A stretch of 64,000 bases of DNA. Origin: Actinospineispora spinosispora DSM 44797. GTDB taxonomy: Bacteria > Actinomycetota > Actinomycetes > Mycobacteriales > Pseudonocardiaceae. This document shows positions 55,428 through 63,488 of the stretch, in pieces (within the stretch, counting starts at the first letter, position 1; the number at the start of each line of letters is the position of its first letter). The DNA lies in contig NZ_AUBB01000034.1 of NCBI RefSeq assembly GCF_000429025.1, positions 22,195-86,194 on the forward strand. The letters run 5' to 3'. Position numbers and translations under genes: made by a program. The notes below the pieces were generated by a model. It was not told the DNA's origin. It searched no databases and saw only the letters and a program-made list of their open reading frames with translations.

Positions 55428-57403
55428 TGCTCGGACACCACCGTCACCCGGGTGGCACCGGGCTGCTGCGGTCGTTTGCCCTGCGGGCCCGGGCTGGGGC
55501 GACGCGGCGAACCGTTCGAGGACTGCATGTTGTTGCTCGTTCCCGGTGCCGCCGGGGGTGCCGGCGGGCCTGTTCTGGGGGTGGAGCCGGCGCCGGGGGA
55601 CGACGGCTGGGGACGAGGTGACCACTGCGCGGCCGGTCGGGGAGCGGCACCGGACGACGGCGGTGTGCGGGACACCGACGTGACCGGCGACGGCTGCCCG
55701 CCGTAGGGGTGCTGTCCGAGCATCCGCAGCTTGGTGCGCCGCTTGAAGTACATCCGGGCGGCGAGCGGTAGGAGCAGACTCAGCCCCCACAGCAGGATCA
55801 GCGGGTGCTTGCGCACGTAGTTGGCGAGGAACTGGGCGTTGTCCCGGTCGACGGTCCAGTTCTTCTCGTCGTTGCCGGAGATGCTGACGACACCGAGGGT
55901 GACCAGCCGGTTCACGTCGACCGAGCTGGGCCCCTGCCCGGCGAGCCGGTTGTCGACGATGCTGGAACCACTACCCGCGCCGATGATCGACACCGCGTGC
56001 ATCGTCATGCCGTTGATCTCGTTGCCGGAGATCTTGGCGACCGCGTTGTTGAGCTGGACGGCGGTGACCGCGTCGCTGATGACGTTCTTGTCGATGACCG
56101 CGCCCTGTGAACCGTCGCGCAGCGCGACCGCGTAGCCACCGGGCGAGCTGATCTGGTTCTCCGAGAGCACGAGGCCCTGGGTGGCGCCGCGCACGATCAC
56201 GCCGTCCCGGTTGGAGGACACCATGTTCTTGGTCAGCACCGCGTTGTTGGCGTTGTTGACCAGGATGCCGTGCTCGGAGTTCGCCCGCGATGTGCTGCCG
56301 TCCACGATGAACCCGGCGGACGCGGCGGTCGTCGAGCCACCCGCGTTGGGACCGGTGGCGGGTGGCTTGCCGTTGAGGTAGATGCCGTTGCGCGCGTTCG
56401 ATGCCGTGGTGACCTCGCGCATCGAGATGTTGTGCGCGCCCTGGGTCACCAGGATGCCGTTGCGTGCGTTGTTGCTGCTGGTCACGCGCCACAGCTGGGT
56501 GCCGTCGGAGTTGCCGTGCACCGCGATGCCGTCCATCACCGAGTTCTTCACCTGCGCGCCGTTGATCAGCAGACCGCTGCTGCGGGTGGCGAAGATGCCG
56601 TAGTGGTCGCCGGTGCAGTTGACGTTGCGCGCGCTGCCGGTCGCCGGTTCGGCGGTGCTCCCGGTCCAGGCGAGACCGCCGGTGCGGCCGCTCCAGAATC
56701 CGAGGCTCTCGGTGTTGGTGTCGTGCACGTCCATCCGGCCGCCGATGTCCCGGATGTAGGCGCGACCGTCGGAGGCGTCGGTGTCGGGTGCGTTCTTGGT
56801 GGGGTCCCAGCTGGTGATGGTCAGCGGCGCGTGGTCGGCGCCGCCGATCATCATGATGGACTTGAACCCGATGATCGAGGTGATCCCGCCCGGTCCGCTG
56901 GACATCCGCAGCGTTCCGCTCGGCATCGCCAGGTTCAGCTGCGCGCCGGCCGTGACCAGCACGTTGTGCACCAGCAGGAAGCCGCCGTCCGGCTGTTTCA
57001 CGACGGCCTTGGCGCTGATCAGCGCGGCGAGGTCGTAGGGAGCGCTGCGCGAGGGCAGCACGAGGGTGGGCGCACTGCCGGGGGACGCGAGGTCACGCGG
57101 CGGCGTCCCGGGCAGGATGCCGCTGACCAGCGCAAACGTCCTGGCGTCCTCCGCCGAGACCAGGTTGGCCTGCTTCGGGTCGAAGCCCGGGGTGTTCGGT
57201 ACCGCCTTCGGCGCGTCGGCATTGTTCTGTGCGTTCGGATCGAGCTCCTCGACACTGACCGAGGGCCCCTGTGCGTCCGGTTCGACCTGGGTCACGCCGA
57301 GGGTCAGGGTTGCGATGCCGAGCAGCAGGCTGGTGAGCACGCCGAGGCCCGCGAACAGATAGCTCATCAGGCCGTGCCCCACCTGTTTACGCTGCTGCGT
57401 CAC
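55424..57403 (-). CDS. Membrane-anchored parallel beta-helix protein
   Basis: A 659-aa protein with an N-terminal membrane helix (~14-37), a large extracytoplasmic right-handed beta-helix with NosD/AlgG-like turns (~150-510, e.g. SSNNARNGILVTQGAHNISM), a second membrane helix (~525-548) and a proline/serine-rich cytoplasmic tail of about 110 residues. It overlaps the upstream GT2 gene by 17 bp and the downstream lipoprotein by 4 bp, so all are cotranscribed. AlgG is an epimerase with this fold, so a polymer-modifying role is likely but unproven. Confidence 0.8.
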   Translation of the reverse strand: MTQQRKQVGHGLMSYLFAGLGVLTSLLLGIATLTLGVTQVEPDAQGPSVSVEELDPNAQNNADAPKAVPNTPGFDPKQANLVSAEDARTFALVSGILPGTPPRDLASPGSAPTLVLPSRSAPYDLAALISAKAVVKQPDGGFLLVHNVLVTAGAQLNLAMPSGTLRMSSGPGGITSIIGFKSIMMIGGADHAPLTITSWDPTKNAPDTDASDGRAYIRDIGGRMDVHDTNTESLGFWSGRTGGLAWTGSTAEPATGSARNVNCTGDHYGIFATRSSGLLINGAQVKNSVMDGIAVHGNSDGTQLWRVTSSNNARNGILVTQGAHNISMREVTTASNARNGIYLNGKPPATGPNAGGSTTAASAGFIVDGSTSRANSEHGILVNNANNAVLTKNMVSSNRDGVIVRGATQGLVLSENQISSPGGYAVALRDGSQGAVIDKNVISDAVTAVQLNNAVAKISGNEINGMTMHAVSIIGAGSGSSIVDNRLAGQGPSSVDVNRLVTLGVVSISGNDEKNWTVDRDNAQFLANYVRKHPLILLWGLSLLLPLAARMYFKRRTKLRMLGQHPYGGQPSPVTSVSRTPPSSGAAPRPAAQWSPRPQPSSPGAGSTPRTGPPAPPAAPGTSNNMQSSNGSPRRPSPGPQGKRPQQPGATRVTVVSEQ

Positions 57404-58640
57404 CGCTGGCCTCCGTCTGCAGACTGGCGTTGTCCTGGCCCTCGCCGCCGATCATGTTCTTGTTCCGGGTCAGCCAGCCCTGCTTGTTCATGGTGAAGAA
57501 GGCCATCGTTTTGACCGGCAGCGCGACGAACATGATCATCAGCGTGACGACCGGCAGGATCAGGATGTCCGACGGGCGGGAACGCAGGTGCGAGACGCCC
57601 CGGATGCCGCGACCGACGAACACCCAGATGAGCGCGAGCAGGAACGCCACGTTGCGCTCGGGGCTGAACCACGCGGCGGTCAGGTAGTAGACGGCCGCGA
57701 ACATGGTGACCGGTGTGAAGAGGATCTGGAAGACGGTCAGCTGCGAGATGAACGGCTGCTGCCAGATCCAGCCCTTGTAGATGCAGGTCAGGTAGCAGCG
57801 GTAGGAGTTGCGGCTCCACCGGACGCGCTGCTTGCACATGGCCTTGAAGCTGGCCGGGAACATCGACAGCGCCCGCGCGGTGTCCTGGTGCATCGTCTTG
57901 TAGCCCTGCGCGAGCACCAGCCAGGTCAGCCGGCCGTCGTCACCGGCGACGCACTTGCGGCCGAAGAAGTACTCGTTCTCCAGGTTCTCCAGCACCGGGA
58001 TGACCACGGCGCGGCGGTAGGCGGCGGTCCGGCCGGACAGGCAGACCACCGAGCCGCGTCGACCGCAGGCCGGCACGTAGTCGAGGTAGCGGGTGTCGAT
58101 GATCCAGTCGGCGACGCGGCGCCAGACGCTGGAGTACGGGTCGTACACGTTCTGCCGGGTGCCGACGCCGCCGACCTCGGGGTCGATGAACGGCATCTGC
58201 ACGGCCGCGAGGAGGCCGGGCTGCCAGCGGGTGTCGGAGTCGGTGAGCACCAGGATCTCGTGCTTCGCGGCCTTGATCCCGACACCCAGCGCGGACCGTT
58301 TGCCCTCGTGGGCGAACATCATCACGTGGATCTTGGGGTTGCCCAGCGCGATCAGCCGGTCCCGCGCCTCGGTGTCCGCGAGGTCGAGCACGATGATGAT
58401 CTCGGTCGGATCCTGTGACAGCCAGGTCTGCAGGCAGTCGAGCAGGATGTCCGGGTCCTCACGGAAAGAGGGCACCACTACCGACGTCGTGGTCCGGTAG
58501 TTGTTGATCGTCGGCTTGTACAGCAGCGACATCAGCTTGCGGTACAGCCACACGCCCCAGGACAGCGCACCGACGAGCCCGACGGGCAGGAACATGTCCC
58601 ACCGGTCGGAGACCATGTCGATGAACGGGTTGAGATTCAT
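57387..58640 (-). CDS. Processive GT2 synthase (hyaluronan synthase/Alg8/cellulose synthase-like)
   Basis: A 417-aa membrane glycosyltransferase: one N-terminal helix (~17-33), a GT-A domain and about four C-terminal helices. Motifs of processive beta-glycosyltransferases are intact: TDSD (133-136), the acceptor region GDD (233-235) and QRVRW (271-275). No PilZ domain, so no direct c-di-GMP control is evident. It is the first gene of the run that ends in ugd, pointing to synthesis of a uronic-acid polymer across the membrane. Confidence 0.88.
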   Translation of the reverse strand: MNLNPFIDMVSDRWDMFLPVGLVGALSWGVWLYRKLMSLLYKPTINNYRTTTSVVVPSFREDPDILLDCLQTWLSQDPTEIIIVLDLADTEARDRLIALGNPKIHVMMFAHEGKRSALGVGIKAAKHEILVLTDSDTRWQPGLLAAVQMPFIDPEVGGVGTRQNVYDPYSSVWRRVADWIIDTRYLDYVPACGRRGSVVCLSGRTAAYRRAVVIPVLENLENEYFFGRKCVAGDDGRLTWLVLAQGYKTMHQDTARALSMFPASFKAMCKQRVRWSRNSYRCYLTCIYKGWIWQQPFISQLTVFQILFTPVTMFAAVYYLTAAWFSPERNVAFLLALIWVFVGRGIRGVSHLRSRPSDILILPVVTLMIMFVALPVKTMAFFTMNKQGWLTRNKNMIGGEGQDNASLQTEASGDAAA

Positions 58641-58883
58641 CCGGCGGCTCTGAGGCGGCTCGCCGGGCGGGCCGGTTGGTCACGCGAGGTGACGCCAAGC
58701 TCGGTCACGGCTTCCCAATCGTTGTCGGGGCGGTCGATCGAACAACATTTCCGACGTCGGTGGCTGGACTGGGAAAATAGCATCCTGTGTACCGGCTATG
58801 GACGGCAGCCCGATTGCCGGAGCGTCAACTACCGGGTGCTGAAGTCCACCCGTCGGCGTGTCCCTCGAACGAGCGGGCCGTGA
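58641..58883. other. Intergenic region between the beta-helix/GT2 operon and glfT1
   Basis: 243 bp between the start of the GT2 gene (minus strand) and the stop of glfT1 (minus strand). I see no gene. An AT-richer stretch (GGGAAAATAGCATCCTG, 58768-58784) probably belongs to the promoter of the GT2 operon. No family palindrome separates the two operons here. Confidence 0.4.
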
Positions 58884-59846
58884 TCAGTTTCCGCTGCGGA
58901 GCGTGGTCGGAGGCGTGACCTGCGGCGACGCGGGCGCGCGGTGGAATTGTTCCCGCCGACCGAGACGAACGAGGCGCAGCCATTCCCGCATACCGGCCGG
59001 ATCGCGCTTGGAAACCAGGAAGTACCAGCCGAAACGGAATATTTCCAGTGCGCCGATGATCCTCATGCCGCGTTGGCCGAACAGATATCCGCGATTTCGA
59101 TAGGTGTAGTACCGCTTGATCGGATCCTCGGGATCCTGAGCGTGCAGACGGCCTCCGAGCATGGGTTTGAACTCGTCGGAGCCGTTCGGATGGACGTACA
59201 CGGCGTTGAGGCAGGTGCCGAACGGCAGACCGGAGCGCACCACTCTTCTGTGCAGCTCGACCTCGTCTCCCCTGACGAAGAGTCGCAGGTCCGGAACACC
59301 GATCACATCAAGCGTTTCAGCCCTAAAGAGTGCACCGTTAAAGAAGGATGCGATCCCTGATAGCAGCTCGGAGTCGGTTCCGGGGGCACTCAGTGCACCC
59401 CTTCCGCGGTGCCAGCGGAGGCCGCGGCGCAGCGGAAACGCGAGCGTCTCCGGGTCGGCCTGGTCGGCGACGACCGGCGACACGGCCGCCAGGTTCCGCC
59501 GCTGCGCGACGTCGATGAGGGTGCCCAGTACGTGCTCGTCGGCGGCCCGGCCGTCGTCGTCGCCCAGCCACACCCAGTCCGCGCCGAGCGCAAGCGCGTG
59601 GAGCATGCCCAGCGCGAACCCGCCGGCGCCGCCGAGGTTGTGCCAGGACGGCAGGTAGGTCGTCGGTAGGCCACAGGATTCGACGACATCGCGCGCGGGC
59701 TGGTCCGGCCCGTTGTCCACGACGACGAGGTGCGCGACCGGATGCGTCTGCTTCGCCATCACGGCGAGCGAGTCGACGAGCAGGTCGCGGCGGTGCCGGG
59801 TGACGACGACCGCGACGACGGAACCGGCGGGGAGCTTCTCGGTCAT
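58884..59846 (-). CDS. glfT1: Galactofuranosyltransferase GlfT1
   Basis: Adds the first galactofuranose residues to the decaprenyl-PP-GlcNAc-Rha primer (EC 2.4.1.287). A 320-aa GT2 enzyme with VVVTRHRRDLLVDSL, VVDNGPDQPAR, NLGGAGGFALGM, the metal-binding WLGDDDGRA (about residue 95) and FVRGDEVELHRRV (catalytic base region). ATG 59846 overlaps the wzt stop (ATGA). Third gene of the wzm-wzt-glfT1 operon, as with Rv3783-Rv3781-Rv3782. Confidence 0.93.
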   Translation of the reverse strand: MTEKLPAGSVVAVVVTRHRRDLLVDSLAVMAKQTHPVAHLVVVDNGPDQPARDVVESCGLPTTYLPSWHNLGGAGGFALGMLHALALGADWVWLGDDDGRAADEHVLGTLIDVAQRRNLAAVSPVVADQADPETLAFPLRRGLRWHRGRGALSAPGTDSELLSGIASFFNGALFRAETLDVIGVPDLRLFVRGDEVELHRRVVRSGLPFGTCLNAVYVHPNGSDEFKPMLGGRLHAQDPEDPIKRYYTYRNRGYLFGQRGMRIIGALEIFRFGWYFLVSKRDPAGMREWLRLVRLGRREQFHRAPASPQVTPPTTLRSGN

Positions 59847-60610
59847 CGGCGCTCGCTCAGCTCGGCGTAGACGTCGCGTCCCTTGTAATGGTTGAGGACG
59901 TCCTTGATCGGTCCGTAGTCCTTGATCTCGCCGTGGTCCATCCAGATCGCGGTGTCGCACAGCTCGACGAGGAACTCGTCGGAGTGCGACGCGAAGACCA
60001 ACATGCCGGACCGCTCGACCAGCGCGTTGAGCCGGTTGCGCGCCTTGGCGAGGAACTCGGCGTCGACCGCGCCGAGACCTTCGTCGAGCAGCAGGATCTC
60101 CGGATCGATGCTGGTCACGACCCCGAGCGCGAGTCGAACCCGCATACCCGTCGAGTAGGTCCGCAGCGGCATGGACAGGTAGTCGCCCAGCTCGGAGAAC
60201 TCGGCGATGTCGTCGACCCGCGCTTGCATCTGCTTGCGCGTCATGCCGAGGAACAGCCCGCGCACCATGATGTTCTCGAAGCCGGAGATTTCCGGATCCA
60301 TACCGACACCGAGGTCGAAGACCGGCGCGACCTTGCCCTGGATGTGGGCGCTGCCCCGGGTCGGCTCGTAGATGCCCGACATCAGCCGCAGCAGCGTCGT
60401 CTTGCCGGCACCGTTGTGCCCGACCAGCCCGATCCGCTGCCCCTGGCGCAGGCTGAGGTTGATGTCGCGCAGTGCCTCGATGATCGGCACCTTGCTCTCC
60501 GTGCCGATCCGGCCGCCGGCCTTACCGAGCACGGCCTTCTTCAGCGAGCGGGTCTTGGCGTCGAAGATCGGGAAGTCGACGTAGGCGTTGTGGATGTCGA
60601 TGCTGACCAT
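59843..60610 (-). CDS. wzt: Galactan exporter ATPase (Wzt/Rv3781-like)
   Basis: ATP-binding subunit of the ABC transporter that exports lipid-linked galactan. The 255-aa protein has Walker A GHNGAGKTT (about residues 64-72), signature YSTGM, Walker B ILLLDEGLGAVD and H-loop FASHS, with the Y/F-rich N-terminal extension typical of O-antigen type ATPases. There is no C-terminal carbohydrate-binding domain. The gene is 12 bp after wzm and overlaps glfT1 by 4 bp. Confidence 0.94.
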   Translation of the reverse strand: MVSIDIHNAYVDFPIFDAKTRSLKKAVLGKAGGRIGTESKVPIIEALRDINLSLRQGQRIGLVGHNGAGKTTLLRLMSGIYEPTRGSAHIQGKVAPVFDLGVGMDPEISGFENIMVRGLFLGMTRKQMQARVDDIAEFSELGDYLSMPLRTYSTGMRVRLALGVVTSIDPEILLLDEGLGAVDAEFLAKARNRLNALVERSGMLVFASHSDEFLVELCDTAIWMDHGEIKDYGPIKDVLNHYKGRDVYAELSERR

Positions 60611-60622
60611 AGTTTTAGCTGC

Positions 60623-61513
60623 TCACACCCAGTAGGCGACACGAGAACGGTAGTTGCGCATGACGACCAGGGCGAGGGCCCAGCCGAGCACGGTGAAGAC
60701 ACCGACCACATACCAGTGATGCCACACGATCTGCTTGTTCAGCAGCGGCTCACGGACGATCTCCAGGAAGTGCAGCACCGGGTTCAGCTCGGCGAGGTGC
60801 GCTCGCTCGGCGATGTTCGGGTTGGTGCTGTTCCGCAGCGTGTCGTAGTCCCAGACGATCGGCGTCATGTAGAAGATCAGCTGGACGACGCTGGCCACGA
60901 TCGGCGGGATGTCCCGGAACCGGGTGGCGATCACGCCGGACACGATGGCGATCCACGTGCCGTTGATCATCAGCAGCATGAACGCGGGCACCGCGAGCAC
61001 GAGCGTCCAGCTGATCGGCTGCTGGAAGATGATGATCAGAACGAGCCAGATCACCAGGTTGTGCAGGAAGAACAGCGTCTGCCGCCACACCAGCCGGTAG
61101 ACGTGCAGGCTCAGCGGCGCGGGCAGGAACTTGATCAGGCCTTCGTTGGCGATGAAGACCTCGCTGCCCTCCAGGATGCAGCCGGAGATGAAGTTCCAGA
61201 TCAGCAGACCGGTGGCGACGTACGGCAGGAACGTCTCGATGTGCATGTTGAACAGCGCGGCGTACAGGATGCCGAGGCCGGTAGCCAGCACACCCATGCT
61301 GATGCTGATCCACAGTGGGCCGAGCACCGAGCGGCGGTAGCGCTGTTTGATGTCCTGCCAGCCGAGATAGCCCCATAACGAACGCTGGCCCCAGCCCTGG
61401 CGCAGGTCGTGGAAAGCGCGCCGCCAGCTCCGCGACGGAGCGAGCGACGTGGTCGGGCCTTCAGCCGGGACCTCAGCGGCCGGAGCCGCCCCGGTGTTCG
61501 TCGTGCTGGACAT
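60623..61513 (-). CDS. wzm: Galactan exporter permease (Wzm/Rv3783-like)
   Basis: Membrane subunit of the galactan ABC exporter, 296 aa, ABC-2 type with six membrane helices. A soluble ~45-residue N-terminus leads into the conserved RYRRSVLGPLWISISMGVL amphipathic segment before helix 1. ATG 61513 was chosen because TACCGT (61527-61522, minus strand) lies 8 nt upstream; the open frame further upstream runs into the palindrome at 61564. Confidence 0.93.
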   Translation of the reverse strand: MSSTTNTGAAPAAEVPAEGPTTSLAPSRSWRRAFHDLRQGWGQRSLWGYLGWQDIKQRYRRSVLGPLWISISMGVLATGLGILYAALFNMHIETFLPYVATGLLIWNFISGCILEGSEVFIANEGLIKFLPAPLSLHVYRLVWRQTLFFLHNLVIWLVLIIIFQQPISWTLVLAVPAFMLLMINGTWIAIVSGVIATRFRDIPPIVASVVQLIFYMTPIVWDYDTLRNSTNPNIAERAHLAELNPVLHFLEIVREPLLNKQIVWHHWYVVGVFTVLGWALALVVMRNYRSRVAYWV

Positions 61514-61521
61514 GGTGGACA

Positions 61522-61527
61522 ACGGTA
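61522..61527 (-). promoter_or_regulatory. Candidate -10 box of the wzm-wzt-glfT1 operon
   Basis: TACCGT on the minus strand ends 8 nt before ATG 61513, consistent with a leaderless operon transcript. Confidence 0.5.
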
Positions 61528-61563
61528 CCCGGCTGGTATTGACCACTTGCCCCGCCTGGAAGG

Positions 61564-61605
61564 CGTGAGTGTTGCGGCCGGTCATGGGTGGCCGCAACAC
61601 TCACG
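61564..61605. repeat. CGTGAGTG-family palindrome after bpa
   Basis: 42 bp with 16-bp arms CGTGAGTGTTGCGGCC and a 10-nt loop containing CATG. It lies 6 bp after the bpa stop (minus strand) and upstream of the wzm promoter; probably it ends the bpa transcript. Confidence 0.88.
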
Positions 61606-61611
61606 GGTGCT

Positions 61612-62172
61612 CTACAGGTACTGGCCGGTCTGGGTGCCGCCGAAACCTTCCGGCATCTGGGCGCCGGCACCCGCCGGGAGGCCCTTGCGCATCTGCTCCA
61701 GCTGCTGGCGCGCGGCCATCTGCTGGGCGAACAGCGCGGTCTGGATGCCGTGGAAGACGCCCTCCAGCCAGCCGACCAGTTGAGCTTGCGCGATGCGCAG
61801 CTCCGAGTCCGACGGGACGCCGTCCTCGGTGAACGGCAGGCTCAGGCGGTGCAGCTCCTCGCGCAGGTCCGGTGCGAGGCCCTGCTCCAGCTCCTTGATC
61901 GAGTTCTCGTGGATCTCGCGCAGCCGGGCACGGGACGCCTCGTCCAGCGGTGCCGCGCGGACCTCCTCGAGCAACTGCTTGATCATGGTGCCGATCCGCA
62001 TCACCTTCGCGGGCTGCTCGACCATGTCCATGATGCCTCCCGACTCGCCCGATTCGGACTCCGAGCTGTCCCCGTTCGGAATCTTGGCCATACCCACCGG
62101 CGAGCCGTCCGGGCCGATCACCACGACCTGCTGCTCGCCGTTGTCCGACCTGTCCGGGTATCCCTCGCTCAT
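61612..62172 (-). CDS. bpa: Bacterial proteasome activator
   Basis: ATP-independent ring-shaped activator of the 20S proteasome (Bpa/PafE, Rv3780 type), 186 aa. It has an acidic disordered N-terminus, four-helix core (VMRIGTMIKQLLEEVRAAPL through QTALFAQQMAARQQLEQM) and C-terminal GQYL, the tail that docks in the proteasome alpha-ring pockets. It is divergent from the Rv3778c-like gene with 113 bp between starts. Presence implies that the organism encodes a 20S proteasome elsewhere. Confidence 0.95.
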   Translation of the reverse strand: MSEGYPDRSDNGEQQVVVIGPDGSPVGMAKIPNGDSSESESGESGGIMDMVEQPAKVMRIGTMIKQLLEEVRAAPLDEASRARLREIHENSIKELEQGLAPDLREELHRLSLPFTEDGVPSDSELRIAQAQLVGWLEGVFHGIQTALFAQQMAARQQLEQMRKGLPAGAGAQMPEGFGGTQTGQYL

Positions 62173-62273
62173 GAACCCATCCTGGCCTGCCGAGCGGGTC
62201 CGCGTCGAACCGGGGACCTGCTCGTGTCTACCCCGACACGCGGGTAGCGATAGGCGGGGGTGGCGGGGGCCGT

Positions 62274-62279
62274 TACCGT
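62274..62279 (+). promoter_or_regulatory. Candidate -10 box of the class V PLP-fold gene
   Basis: TACCGT lies 6 nt before ATG 62286 (3 nt before GTG 62283), favouring ATG 62286 as a leaderless start. Confidence 0.5.
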
Positions 62280-62285
62280 AGAGTG

Positions 62286-63488
62286 ATGCCCTTCGATGTT
62301 GCTCGAGTCCGCGGGCTCACTCCCGCTATCGGTGACGGTTGGGTTCATCTCGACGCTCCAGGTGGCACACAGTGCCCCGAGCAGGTCGCTCTGACGATGG
62401 GAACCGCGGTGCGCGCGCCCATCTCGCCGCCCGGCGCGGCCTTTCCCGCATCGCAGCGAGCCGAGGTCATCGAGGACGCGGCACGCCAGGCCGTCGCCGA
62501 TCTGGTGGGCGGCGACCCACGTGGTGTCGTGCTCGGTCCGGGCCGGGAAGTGATGATCGGGCGTCTCGCCGAGGCCGTCGCGGACCGCTGGCAGCTGGGC
62601 GACCAGATCGTGCTGTCCCGCCTGGACGACGTGGCGAACATCGCGCCCTGGCGCCGGGTCGCCGAGCAGCGCGGGGTCGGGGTGCGCTGGGCGGAGATCG
62701 AGATCGAGACGTGCGAGCTGCCCGAGTGGCAGTACGACGAGCTGCTGCGCGGACCGGCGAGGGTCGTCGCGGTCACGGCGGGCTCCGAACATGTGGGGAC
62801 CCGCCCTCGGATCGACCGCATCGCCGAGCGCGCGCGCCGGGCCGGTGCGCTGATGGTCGTCGACGGTTTCGCCGCGGCGGCGTGCGGCAGGGTGCGGATG
62901 GACGACCTCGGCGCGGACGTCCTGGTGCTGTCCTCGGCCAGCTGGGGCGGACCTCAGACCGGTGTACTGGTCTTCCGCGACCCCACACTGCTGGACCGCC
63001 TGCCGTCCTGCTCGCTCGACCCGCTGGCGATCGGCCCCGGCCGCCTCGAGGTCGGCCCGCACAGCTACCCGCTGCTGGCCGGGCTGGTCGCCTCGATCGA
63101 CTACCTGTCCACGCTCGACGACGCCGCACAGGGCGAGCGCCCGCAGCGGCTGGACACGTCGATGCGCTCGGTCGGTGAGTACCAGTCGGAGCTGCTCGGC
63201 AGGCTGATCTACGAGCTGCGCTTCGTACCCCGGATCCAGATCGTCGGCACCCCGGACGAGAACGGCATTCCGGCGATCGCGTTCACCCACGAGACCCGCA
63301 AGGCGCAGGACGTGGCCACCCACCTCGCGGACCGCGGCGTCTGTGCCGTAGCCGACCTGGGTGACCACGGCGTGCTGGAGCACCTGGGTACCGGTGAGGT
63401 CGGTGGTGTGGTGAAGGTGGGTCTGGCGCATTACTCGACCACCTCGGAGATCGATCAGCTGGCGCGTGCACTCACCGACCTGATCTAG
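62286..63488 (+). CDS. Cysteine desulfurase-like (class V aminotransferase fold) protein without the PLP lysine
   Basis: A 400-aa fold-type I protein matching Rv3778c, annotated as an aminotransferase or cysteine desulfurase-like protein. VVDGFAAA (Asp of the PLP pyridine contact) and SEHVGTRP are recognisable. The stretch that normally reads S-x-H-K-x-x-G-P is SSASWGGP (216-223), so the Schiff-base lysine is Ser219 and the adjacent histidine is Ala218. It cannot do normal PLP chemistry at that site. Convergent overlap of 17 bp with the HNH gene. Confidence 0.8.
   Translation: MPFDVARVRGLTPAIGDGWVHLDAPGGTQCPEQVALTMGTAVRAPISPPGAAFPASQRAEVIEDAARQAVADLVGGDPRGVVLGPGREVMIGRLAEAVADRWQLGDQIVLSRLDDVANIAPWRRVAEQRGVGVRWAEIEIETCELPEWQYDELLRGPARVVAVTAGSEHVGTRPRIDRIAERARRAGALMVVDGFAAAACGRVRMDDLGADVLVLSSASWGGPQTGVLVFRDPTLLDRLPSCSLDPLAIGPGRLEVGPHSYPLLAGLVASIDYLSTLDDAAQGERPQRLDTSMRSVGEYQSELLGRLIYELRFVPRIQIVGTPDENGIPAIAFTHETRKAQDVATHLADRGVCAVADLGDHGVLEHLGTGEVGGVVKVGLAHYSTTSEIDQLARALTDLI

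Noticed and set aside
54393..57403. Naming the two beta-helix proteins as C5-epimerases or lyases
   Set aside because: The fold is visible but no catalytic triad could be aligned with confidence; many beta-helix proteins are binding proteins.
53019..58640. Calling the polysaccharide genes an alginate operon
   Set aside because: There is no AlgE, Alg44, AlgK, AlgX or lyase, and the dehydrogenase is more like UDP-glucose dehydrogenases; only the general logic is shared.
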